DNA of 14,123 bases from an uncultured Lentisphaeria bacterium (GTDB taxonomy: Bacteria; Verrucomicrobiota; Lentisphaeria; Victivallales; UBA1829). How positions within the stretch are numbered: position 1 is the first letter of the stretch; the number at the start of each line of letters is the position of its first letter. Positions 1 through 6,603 of the stretch are shown piece by piece. A model generated the notes under the pieces. That model was not told the DNA's origin. It made no database searches and saw nothing but the letters and a program-made list of their open reading frames with translations. A program made the translations under genes and the position numbers. Location: positions 1-14,123 of the forward strand of contig CAJMAW010000085.1 of assembly GCA_905211485.1 (NCBI GenBank), written 5' to 3'.

Positions 1-329
1 TCGGGCAGTTGCTTAAGAGCTCTGTGCAGGGCCTCATACCGTAAGTTCCGAAATACCGTTTCCTCCACCGATTCCGGGGGCATTGCCGCCCGACTGTATA
101 GAGAAATCTCGGTAAGCTCTGAATGTTCATAATGCCTGTCCCATTCATTGAGAATGGAAAGGTCGTCCAATTCAAAACCGTCTATTACCTCGAACAGCTC
201 TCGTGTTATCTGTAATTCCTGCATTACACCTTGTCCGTCCCGAAAGGAAAGATAATGCTTGTCCTGTCGTTTGGAAAGTGTATAGGGATTGTCTTTGTCT
301 TTTCTGCGTTTTGGGCGCTTCTTGTCCAT
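1..329 (-). CDS. Sigma-70-like factor of a mobile element, N-terminal part (runs off the left edge)
   Basis: An open frame reads leftward from an ATG at 327-329 to the window edge (109 codons, no stop). A strong ribosome site, GGGAGG, lies 8 nt upstream. The protein begins MDKKRPKRRKDKDNPYTLSK, a very basic start, followed by an acidic stretch (about residues 50-85) and then SVEETVFRNLRYEALHRALKQLP. That last part resembles the region before the helix-turn-helix of the small sigma-factor-like proteins carried by Firmicutes conjugative transposons. The C-terminal DNA-binding half would lie outside the window. A role in controlling transfer or excision genes is family inference. Base use looks more A/T-rich than in the neighbouring secA, and the SD spacing (8 nt) is normal, unlike the core genes. 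Family recognition is from memory of the pattern, not a search. Confidence 0.7.
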   Translation of the reverse strand, partial: MDKKRPKRRKDKDNPYTLSKRQDKHYLSFRDGQGVMQELQITRELFEVIDGFELDDLSILNEWDRHYEHSELTEISLYSRAAMPPESVEETVFRNLRYEALHRALKQLP

Positions 330-334
330 AGTCG

Positions 335-385
335 TTACCTCCCAACTTCTGCAATCCCGTACACGCTGTCAACCTCCTGCTTGGT
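335..385 (-). other. Foreign tail fused in frame to truncated secA
   Basis: After the last SecA-like residues (RRNI), the frame continues as TKQEVDSVYGIAEVGR and stops at TAA (335-337), 5 nt before the sigma-like ATG. SecA should continue here with a conserved HNVLNAK-like stretch, which is absent. The 16 residues look like the end of a small gene lying just upstream of the sigma-like gene in its original context, because the sigma gene's GGAGG overlaps its last codons. The boundary between the two sources lies at about 380-390 and cannot be placed exactly. Confidence 0.6.
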
Positions 386-2131
386 AATATTCCGGCGTTT
401 CAGCATCCGGCTTACGATTTCCGAATCTTCCACGGAGATGGTCCCGAGCAGGACAGGCTGCCCGGTGCGGTAGGCGGCTTCCACCTCGTTCAGAATCGCA
501 TTGAATTTTTCGCGTTTCGTCTTGTAGACGCAGTCGTTGAAATCGTGGCGCTGGCATGGCTTGTTCGTCGGGATGACGACCACATCCAGCTTGTAGATCT
601 GGTGGAATTCATTGGCTTCCGTTTCCGCCGTTCCGGTCATGCCGGCAAGTTTTGTATAAAGACGGAAATAATTCTGAATGGTGATCGTGGCCAGAGTCTG
701 CGTCTCTTTTTCAATTTCAACGCATTCCTTGGCTTCCAGCGCCTGATGGAGTCCGTCGCTGAAACGGCGGCCGGGCAGAATGCGCCCGGTGTGCTCGTCC
801 ACAATCAGGACCTTGTTGTTCTGGACCACGTAATGCACGTCCTTTTCAAAAAGGCAGTACGCGCGGAGAAGCTGGGAAATATTCTGGAGACGCTCGCTCT
901 TTTCCGAAAAACGCTGCTGAAACTCCTGTTTCCGGCGGGCTTTCTCCTGAAAATCGGCAGAAGGATCGTTGTCGATGTCATGGAGGCTGTTCAGAAGGTC
1001 GGGCAGGACGAAGGCATCGGGATCGCCGGGGGAAATCGCCAGACGCCCCTTCTCCGTCAGATCCGCCTCATGCTGCTTTTCGTCCATGGAAAAGAAAAGG
1101 TCCGCCTGGACATCCTGAAGCATCCCGCGGTTCTGATCGCTGCGAACAAACATTTCCATCTTCTCGAGTTTCTTCAGAATGGCGGCATCCTCAAGAATAT
1201 GTTTGAGCTGTTTGTGCTGGGGCATCCCCATCTTGACCTGAAGAAGTTTCAGGATGGCGTCATCCATCTTTTCAGGATCGGCGTTCGGATCGGAGAGGGT
1301 CTGCCGGGCTTCCTGTATCAGACGCGAGCAGAGAAGATTCTGCCGGTTGTACAAGTCGGCGATCAGGGGGCGGAGCTTGTCGAACTGATGCGTGGAAACG
1401 GCCACGGGTCCGGAAATAATCAGCGGAGTCCGGGCTTCGTCGATCAGAATCGAGTCGACTTCGTCGATGATGGCGTAATAGTGATCGCGCTGGACAAGGT
1501 ATTCCTTGTCGGAAGCCATGCCCATGTCGCGCAGATAATCGAATCCGAATTCGCTGTTGGTGCCGTACGTGATGTCGCAGGCGTACTGGGCGCGGCGTTC
1601 GGCGGGGCTCATGGTGTTCTGAATGCAGCCTACGGTGAGCCCCAGGAATAAAAAGATCTGACCGACCCATTCGGAGTCGCGCTTCGCCAGATAGTCGTTG
1701 ACCGTCACAAGCTGACAGTTCTTTCCGGTCAAGGCATTCAAGTAAAGCGGAAGCGTGGCGACCAGCGTTTTCCCTTCCCCCGTGGCCATTTCCGCAATCT
1801 TCCCCTGATGAAGGACTATGCCCCCGATCAGCTGAACGTCGAACGGAACCATATCCCAGACGAGATCGTGGCCGCAGACATTGAAGGTCTTCCCGCAGAG
1901 TCTCCGGCAGGCGTTCTTGACTGTGGCAAACGCTTCGCACATCAGATCGTCCAGAGTCTCTCCCTTTGCCAGACGATCCTTGAATTCCTGGGTCTTGGCG
2001 CAAAGCTGCTCGTCGGTCAGAGCCATATAGCTTTCATCCAGGCTGCGTATCTTCTGCACCAGAGGGATCAGGCGCTTCACGTCACGCGCGGACTTGTTTC
2101 CGAAAATCTTTTTCAGAATGGTACTTAACAT
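335..2131 (-). CDS. secA: Preprotein translocase ATPase SecA, truncated in its second motor half
   Basis: SecA is the ATPase that pushes unfolded preproteins through the SecYEG channel. Recognisable parts, numbered from the ATG at 2131, are the helicase-like NBD1 with Walker A MATGEGKT (115-122), TYGTNSEFGFDYLRD (about 188-202) and Walker B DEVDSILIDEARTPLIISGP (223-242). A charged segment of roughly 250-430 follows, longer than the crosslinking domain of E. coli SecA. NBD2 then begins with VLIVDEHTGR, GMTGTAETEANEF and GTISVEDSE. Only about 583 residues are SecA; the rest of NBD2, the helical wing/scaffold domain and the C-terminus are missing. The ATG was chosen over an in-frame TTG at 2152, which has no SD; GGGAGG lies 13 nt before the ATG. 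The start is 21 nt after the pyrE stop, so the two are an operon. A SecA this short could not be functional, which points to chimerism or insertion. Confidence 0.93.
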   Translation of the reverse strand: MLSTILKKIFGNKSARDVKRLIPLVQKIRSLDESYMALTDEQLCAKTQEFKDRLAKGETLDDLMCEAFATVKNACRRLCGKTFNVCGHDLVWDMVPFDVQLIGGIVLHQGKIAEMATGEGKTLVATLPLYLNALTGKNCQLVTVNDYLAKRDSEWVGQIFLFLGLTVGCIQNTMSPAERRAQYACDITYGTNSEFGFDYLRDMGMASDKEYLVQRDHYYAIIDEVDSILIDEARTPLIISGPVAVSTHQFDKLRPLIADLYNRQNLLCSRLIQEARQTLSDPNADPEKMDDAILKLLQVKMGMPQHKQLKHILEDAAILKKLEKMEMFVRSDQNRGMLQDVQADLFFSMDEKQHEADLTEKGRLAISPGDPDAFVLPDLLNSLHDIDNDPSADFQEKARRKQEFQQRFSEKSERLQNISQLLRAYCLFEKDVHYVVQNNKVLIVDEHTGRILPGRRFSDGLHQALEAKECVEIEKETQTLATITIQNYFRLYTKLAGMTGTAETEANEFHQIYKLDVVVIPTNKPCQRHDFNDCVYKTKREKFNAILNEVEAAYRTGQPVLLGTISVEDSEIVSRMLKRRNITKQEVDSVYGIAEVGR

Positions 2132-2152
2132 GAAAAAACACTTTCCTCCCAA

Positions 2153-2731
2153 TCAGGATCTGGAACCGGGCACATCCAGGGGAATTTCTTTTTTGCAGAG
2201 GGGACAATCCTCCGGTTCATATGTGGGGAGATTCAATTTGATCAGGCTGTGGAAGGGAATGCCGAAGTCGGGCTTTTCGCTGCTGCGGTCCGCAATCACG
2301 GCGACGGCAACGGGAATGCCGCCGTGTTTCCGGACCAGGTCAATCGTCTGCTGCACCCGACCGCCCTTTGTCACAACGTCTTCCGCAACGATGATTTTTT
2401 CACCGGGCCGGATGGAAAATCCGCGTTTCAGCACCAGCATGTCGTTCTCCTTGTCCGCGAAGATGGCGTCGATCTGAAGCGCCCGCGCGATCTCCTGCCC
2501 GACGATGAGTCCGCCGACGGCAGGCGATATCACCGTCTCCGCCCCCAGGTCTCCGATCCGTTCCGCCAGAGTCCGGCAGAGACGCTCCGCGACAAGAGGT
2601 TTCCGGAGGATCAGCGCGCACTGGAAAAAGCGGTCGCTGTGCAGGCCGCTGCGAAGTTTGAAGTGTCCGGTCAGGAGAGCGCCCGCCGACTGGAAGGCGT
2701 CGATGATTTCCTGTTCTGTCATCTGCGTCAT
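2153..2731 (-). CDS. pyrE: Orotate phosphoribosyltransferase
   Basis: The enzyme joins orotate to PRPP to make orotidine 5'-monophosphate in pyrimidine synthesis, in the cytoplasm. The 192-residue protein has the PRPP-binding loop IIVAEDVVTKGGR (about 113-125, acidic pair E117-D118) and the early HFKLRSGLHSDRFFQ stretch (about 23-37). Its C-terminus, CPLCKKEIPLDVPGSRS, matches the Thermus-type PyrE subfamily, which ends in a CPLC...P.KPGSR-like tail. The ATG at 2731 has GGAGG 12 nt upstream. The in-frame TTG at 2740 lies only 3 nt after that site and was rejected; an ATG at 2722 is also possible. It sits 61 nt after the zinc-ribbon gene and 21 nt before secA, in the same operon. Confidence 0.93.
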   Translation of the reverse strand: MTQMTEQEIIDAFQSAGALLTGHFKLRSGLHSDRFFQCALILRKPLVAERLCRTLAERIGDLGAETVISPAVGGLIVGQEIARALQIDAIFADKENDMLVLKRGFSIRPGEKIIVAEDVVTKGGRVQQTIDLVRKHGGIPVAVAVIADRSSEKPDFGIPFHSLIKLNLPTYEPEDCPLCKKEIPLDVPGSRS

Positions 2732-2792
2732 AATTCTCAAAAACCTCCGAAAGTATGAAATAAGCTCAAATCAGTCTGTGTTTGAACGGGAA

Positions 2793-3251
2793 TCAGCGGA
2801 AAGTATCCGGGGACGAAGGTTCGATCCAGAGATGGAAATCCACAGTTCTGTCCCCGAGTTTCAAAGTGATCATGGTATTCAGACGGGTCAGAAGCAGCGC
2901 ATAGGGAATTTTGATCTCCCCGCCGGGAACAGCCACGGCGACATTGCATTCGCCGAGAATCGATTCCGCCTCGCGGACTGCGACGATCAGATGATGCAGT
3001 TTCGCCAGTTTCCCGCGGAGTTCCGCATCGAATTCATAAGGCTTATGGCATTTCGGGCATAAGACCTGAAGGTTTTCCCCGGCAAGCTCCATCAGGTTGA
3101 ATTTGACGACTCCGGAGCAGCCCGGTTCGACACACAGGAAATCCACCTGTGCCTTGCTAGTGTTCATCCCGTTTTTTTCAGTCATATCGTCGAGTCCCGT
3201 CGATTCGTGGATCATTCTGCATGAAGTTTTATTTTCCGCAGAGTTGTTCAT
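2793..3251 (-). CDS. Small zinc-ribbon protein of unknown function
   Basis: This 152-residue protein carries one likely zinc site, CVEPGC (C40, C45) and CPKC (C65, C68), followed by KPYEFDAELRGKLAKLHHLI and a C-terminal half that looks like a small alpha/beta domain (VAVAVPGGEIKIPYALLLTR). No signal peptide or membrane segment is visible. I do not recognise a named family. It is the first gene of the leftward pyrE-secA operon, with a promoter-like sequence about 80 nt upstream. The start is uncertain: the ATG at 3251 has no clear SD, and in-frame ATGs at 3185 and 3167 also lack good sites. The convincing protein begins near KAQVDFLC (residue 33), so a shorter form starting at 3167 fits just as well. 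Confidence 0.72.
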   Translation of the reverse strand: MNNSAENKTSCRMIHESTGLDDMTEKNGMNTSKAQVDFLCVEPGCSGVVKFNLMELAGENLQVLCPKCHKPYEFDAELRGKLAKLHHLIVAVREAESILGECNVAVAVPGGEIKIPYALLLTRLNTMITLKLGDRTVDFHLWIEPSSPDTFR

Positions 3252-3305
3252 TCTGATCCGTTTCAGTTCTGTTTCCGTTTCACGGCGCGTTCAGCGGCCT
3301 GTCCC

Positions 3306-3321
3306 GTGTGCATACGCACAC
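3306..3321. repeat. Palindrome beside the operon promoter
   Basis: GTGTGC-ATAC-GCACAC is a perfect 6-bp inverted repeat with a 4-nt spacer. It lies just downstream of the -10-like box of the leftward promoter, so it would either overlap the first transcribed bases as a repressor site or form a small hairpin at the 5' end of the mRNA. Confidence 0.6.
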
Positions 3322-3329
3322 AAGAGTTT

Positions 3330-3358
3330 ACTATAGCACGGAATCTCCGCGGTGAAAA
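3330..3358 (-). promoter_or_regulatory. Sigma-70-like promoter for the zinc-ribbon/pyrE/secA operon
   Basis: Read leftward, TTTTCA (3353-3358, 4 of 6 matches to TTGACA) is followed by a 17-bp spacer and TATAGT (3330-3335, 5 of 6 matches to TATAAT). Transcription would begin near 3323, about 70 nt before the ATG at 3251. The call rests on consensus fit and position only. Confidence 0.5.
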
Positions 3359-3380
3359 GTACAAATCGGTGATTTTTCCC

Positions 3381-3432
3381 GATTTCTTTTCCGTTTTCAG
3401 GGAGAAGGCCTTGAAAACGGAAAAAGAAAATC
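3381..3432. repeat. Long inverted repeat in the divergent region upstream of greA
   Basis: TTTTCCGTTTTCA (3387-3399) and TGAAAACGGAAAA (3412-3424) are a perfect 13-bp inverted repeat with a 12-nt loop. With two single-A bulges the pairing extends to GATTTC (3381-3386) and GAAAATC (3426-3432). It lies between the leftward operon promoter and greA. It could be an operator or cruciform, or a terminator or attenuator if a greA transcript starts further upstream. Confidence 0.6.
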
Positions 3433-3522
3433 CCTTTGCAGGATTGAAAAATCAGCGGGGAAGTGGTAGTTTATAGGATCTACGGATGCAAAAAGCTAAT
3501 TGTTGAGGAGTTTTTTCGTAAG

Positions 3523-5628
3523 ATGATTACCAAGCAGAAACTGGAAGACCTCATCGTGGCGGCCTCCGCCGTCGACAATGAGGAGGCGGTGCTGAAATTA
3601 CTTGATTCAATGGATGATGTCGACCTCCCAGTACTGAAGGAAGCTGCTGGAAATTTTGAATTCCTCTTTGAGGCCTGGGAAGAGGACACGTCCGATTCCG
3701 ATGACAAAGCGAAACTCTGCGTTCTCCTCGCCGAAAAAGGCATTCTCGACAATCCTGTTTTCCGCAATGCGCTGAATCACGCGGTGAAAAAACTCCTTCC
3801 TCCGTACATTGCCAGTCAGTCCGTTGTGAAAGCGGTCGGGGCAAGGGACCAGAACGTCTCGCCGCACGACGCTGCGCTCCGGCTAAAAAAACTCCAGCAT
3901 CTGCGTTCCACAGCCCTGGTCTACCAGCAGGATTCCCGTACCTGGGGAAAGATCAGCAACATCGACAAAGTCACGGCGACCATTGCGGTCAATTCTCTGG
4001 ATACGGGAAGCGTCTCTTCCATGCCGATTGCCACGGCGCTGCTCAACGCGCATTTCTTCGACACGACTCCGGAAATGCTTAATCTCCTCTATCCGGGCAA
4101 ACATTCCTGCCGGGCGGCAAGGGAATACAGAAGGGTCTTCCAGAAGCATTCGCTTTCGGAACTTTCTGAACACAAACTTGCGGAAATCGTCCAGAATCTC
4201 ATGGTGCCGGACATCATGACGCCGGAGGCATTCCGTTCCTGGTGGGAGGATACGCAGAGCAGTCCCACCCAGGCGAAAGGCAAACGCTCCTTTGAAGATG
4301 CAAGAAGCATTCTCGAACTTTACACCCTCCTCAGGGAAACGGCGGATTCTCCAGCCGGGGCGAAGCTGTCCCCGGAATCGGCGGAAAAACTGACAAAGCT
4401 TTTCGGTCGTCTCCGCAGGGAAATGACTCCGAAAGACATCGAAATGCTGGCGGAATCCATCTCCTCTCTTGCGGAAGCAAATTCTGCGGAGATTCTTTCC
4501 TCCATGTTTGCGCCGCTCCGCGGAAAGGCGCCCTTCTGGCCGGAAAAGATCTTGGAATCCATTCCGCTCAAGCAGCTTGAGACCTGGGGACGTCTTTCGG
4601 TGAAACATCTCGGGGGGCTGGTCAAGGCAACCTCGCTGCTGTATTCTCCGGAAGAGATGGCGCAGTTCTCGCTTCATCTCCCGCTGCGCTGTCTCACAGT
4701 CTTCTTTGAAGCGGTGCCTTCGGATACGGTCATGGAAGCGATTATGAAAGCCAGGGTCCTTTCCTCCGACATTGTCATGTGGATCTGGAAGAACAGGACA
4801 AAAATCTCCTCCTATCTGACATCCGGAATCGACATGGAAAAAGTCATTTCCGCTCTTTCCATCGAGGATCTTCCCAAGGAATGGTCGGCCGCACAGCGCG
4901 AACTCAAAAAACAGCTCTTTGAAAAGGCCGACTTCCAGAAATTCGTCATTGAAAATGCCGATGGAGACATTCCCTCCATCATCAACGCCCTTCAGAAATA
5001 CCGCGGTTTCCAGCCCGGGGAACGTCAGAGCATCATGGTCAAGCTCGCACGTCATTCCGATGAACTGAAGGCCTATATCGAAGGCGGGGAAGGACGCAAA
5101 ATCATGGGGGCCCACGCCGCTTCCGCGGAACATCCGCCCCTGACCTCCATCCGTTCCCAGAAACGCCTTGCGGCAGAACTGGAAAATCTCATCAAGGTTC
5201 AGATTCCGGAAAACGCCGCCGCGGTCGCTCTTGCAAGAAGTTTCGGCGACCTCCGCGAAAACGCGGAATACGATGCCGCCAAAGAACGGCGCAGATATCT
5301 GCATAAACGCCGTTCCGAACTGGAAAAAACGCTTTCCTTCATTGAAGCAACCGATTTCAAAAACGTGCTCGTCAAGGACACTGTTGTGCTCGGATCCCGT
5401 GTCAGACTGGAATCTGCCTCGGGCGAAACGCTTGAATACTTCCTTCTCGGCGCATGGGACGGAGATCCGGAAAACAACTGCATCTCCTACAAAACCAAAA
5501 TCGGAGAAGCCCTTATGGGGCTGAAAATCGGCAGCCGGGTGAAGATCCCGGAAAAAGGCGAATTCCTCGTAAAGGAAATCCTGCCGCTGCCGGAGGATAT
5601 GAGAAAACAGCTTGCCTGCGAAGACTGA
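3523..5628 (+). CDS. greA: GreA-family transcription elongation factor with large N-terminal extension
   Basis: GreA enters the RNA polymerase secondary channel and stimulates cleavage of backtracked RNA. The last ~160 of 701 residues are a full GreA: a coiled coil starting near IRSQKRLAAELENL, the tip GDLRENAEYDAAKE (575-588) with the two key acids D576 and E579 (D41 and E44 in E. coli), and a C-terminal FKBP-like domain ending LKIGSRVKIPEKGEFLVKEI. The first ~540 residues form a soluble, mostly helical region with no motif I recognise. Ordinary GreA is about 160 residues; Chlamydia GreA is about 715 and has a comparable extension, so this is a PVC-like architecture. The ATG at 3523 has GAGGAG 12 nt upstream. 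A GTG at 3463 in the same frame would add 20 unlikely residues. The gene appears intact. No convincing promoter was found; TTGAAA (3444) and TATAGG (3472) are spaced too far apart. Confidence 0.9.
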   Translation: MITKQKLEDLIVAASAVDNEEAVLKLLDSMDDVDLPVLKEAAGNFEFLFEAWEEDTSDSDDKAKLCVLLAEKGILDNPVFRNALNHAVKKLLPPYIASQSVVKAVGARDQNVSPHDAALRLKKLQHLRSTALVYQQDSRTWGKISNIDKVTATIAVNSLDTGSVSSMPIATALLNAHFFDTTPEMLNLLYPGKHSCRAAREYRRVFQKHSLSELSEHKLAEIVQNLMVPDIMTPEAFRSWWEDTQSSPTQAKGKRSFEDARSILELYTLLRETADSPAGAKLSPESAEKLTKLFGRLRREMTPKDIEMLAESISSLAEANSAEILSSMFAPLRGKAPFWPEKILESIPLKQLETWGRLSVKHLGGLVKATSLLYSPEEMAQFSLHLPLRCLTVFFEAVPSDTVMEAIMKARVLSSDIVMWIWKNRTKISSYLTSGIDMEKVISALSIEDLPKEWSAAQRELKKQLFEKADFQKFVIENADGDIPSIINALQKYRGFQPGERQSIMVKLARHSDELKAYIEGGEGRKIMGAHAASAEHPPLTSIRSQKRLAAELENLIKVQIPENAAAVALARSFGDLRENAEYDAAKERRRYLHKRRSELEKTLSFIEATDFKNVLVKDTVVLGSRVRLESASGETLEYFLLGAWDGDPENNCISYKTKIGEALMGLKIGSRVKIPEKGEFLVKEILPLPEDMRKQLACED

Positions 5629-5642
5629 CACACGGGAGTTTC

Positions 5643-6548
5643 ATGCCGCTGAGTTCACCGGATCTCTGGATCAGAGAAAGAGAAAAAAAAACAGACCGCC
5701 GGAGAGAAATGTTTTTTTCTCCCGGCGGTCTTGCCGTTTCCCGGTACGAAATCTCCGCCGGGCAGGCTCTAGCGGGAAAGCGCCTTCTTTTTTTCAGCGA
5801 TCTTCACATCCGTTCAGCCACGACGCGTTCCTGCCTGCCAGGAGGAGGTGGCGGAATGGGGGAAAAAGGCGGCGGCAGGACTTTCTGCCTCCGCTGGAAA
5901 GGAACGGCCAAGCCTTTGAGGGATCTCCTCTTTGAGGGAATGGAAATCGTCAGGCCGGACATTCTGCTTTTCGGAGGAGACCTTCTCGCCGAATCCGCAT
6001 GGATGGACGATGCGTTCCGTCTTCTGAAAGCCCTGCCCTGCCCTCTCAAACTCGCCATCCCGGGGAACTGGGACAAGCGGAGACGCCGCTGGATGCCCCA
6101 GTCCGTCTGGCAGGACGCCTTCCGGAACGCCGGATTCCACTATCTGCGGAATGAAGCATTCCCCTGCGGAGACATCCTCTTCTACGGAATGGACGATTAC
6201 AAAATCGGAAATCCGGTCTACCGGGGAGAGTTCCGGACAAGAGGAGCGGAAAACAAATTCCGCTGCCTTCTCTCCCACAATCCGGACTCCATACCCGAGG
6301 CCTTCCGCCCGGAAGAGCTGCATGACATTGATCTGATCCTCTGCGGACACACTCACGGCGGACAGATCCGCCTTCCCTTTTTCGGCGCAGTCAAAACCTC
6401 TTCCCGGTACGGGAAAAAATTTGAATACGGCATCTACCGCCTTCGCGGAGGAAAAACGCAAATGATCCTTTCCTCCGGAATAGGATGCACTTTCATTCCC
6501 CTGCGCCTCTGCTGTCCTCCGGAAATCGTCTGGATTCAATTCATCTGA
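5643..6548 (+). CDS. Calcineurin-like metallophosphoesterase (YkuE/YaeI type)
   Basis: This is a two-metal hydrolase of phosphomono- or diesters; its substrate cannot be told. Metal-site motifs appear in order: FSDLHI (D53, H55), GGDLL (D113), GNWD (N142), SHNPD (H212) and CGHTHGGQ (H236, H238). GNWD replaces the commoner GNHD, a change I believe also occurs in relatives. A Gly/Arg-rich stretch (about 60-95, including PGGGGGMGEKGGG) separates the first two motifs and looks like an insertion. Unlike many YkuE-type enzymes, there is no signal peptide or membrane anchor. The ATG at 5643 follows GGGAG by 4 nt. The ATG at 5709 (MFFSPGG...) is an equally good start, since family similarity begins only at VSRYEI, and residues 1-22 are almost all charged. 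It lies 14 nt after greA and may be cotranscribed with it. Confidence 0.85.
   Translation: MPLSSPDLWIREREKKTDRRREMFFSPGGLAVSRYEISAGQALAGKRLLFFSDLHIRSATTRSCLPGGGGGMGEKGGGRTFCLRWKGTAKPLRDLLFEGMEIVRPDILLFGGDLLAESAWMDDAFRLLKALPCPLKLAIPGNWDKRRRRWMPQSVWQDAFRNAGFHYLRNEAFPCGDILFYGMDDYKIGNPVYRGEFRTRGAENKFRCLLSHNPDSIPEAFRPEELHDIDLILCGHTHGGQIRLPFFGAVKTSSRYGKKFEYGIYRLRGGKTQMILSSGIGCTFIPLRLCCPPEIVWIQFI
5696..5728 (+). promoter_or_regulatory. Stable hairpin covering a possible start of the phosphoesterase
   Basis: CCGCCGG (5696-5702), one bulged A and GAGAAA (5704-5709) pair with TTTCTC (5716-5721) and CCGGCGG (5722-5728), a 13-bp stem around a 6-nt T-rich loop. If translation starts at the ATG at 5709, the stem hides GGAG (5701-5704) and the first base of the ATG. 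No U-tract follows, so it is not a classical terminator. Confidence 0.55.
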
Positions 6549-6603
6549 TTTCCAAGCGTGTTCCGCCGTTTCCTTTTCCGTCTAGACAACGATTCCGGGC
6601 TCC

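Noticed and set aside
545..1651. Rightward 368-codon open frame opposite secA
   Set aside because: It is antisense to a clear SecA frame and has no SD or recognisable motifs.
3369..3385. Recurring ATTTTTCC(C)G motif in several intergenic regions (near 3370, 9396, 13349)
   Set aside because: A similar string also occurs inside coding DNA (about 7018), so it may only reflect base composition.
3883..5631. Leftward 582-codon open frame opposite greA
   Set aside because: It mirrors the greA codons, is unusually rich in Phe, Arg and Gly, and has no domain; greA on the other strand is certain.
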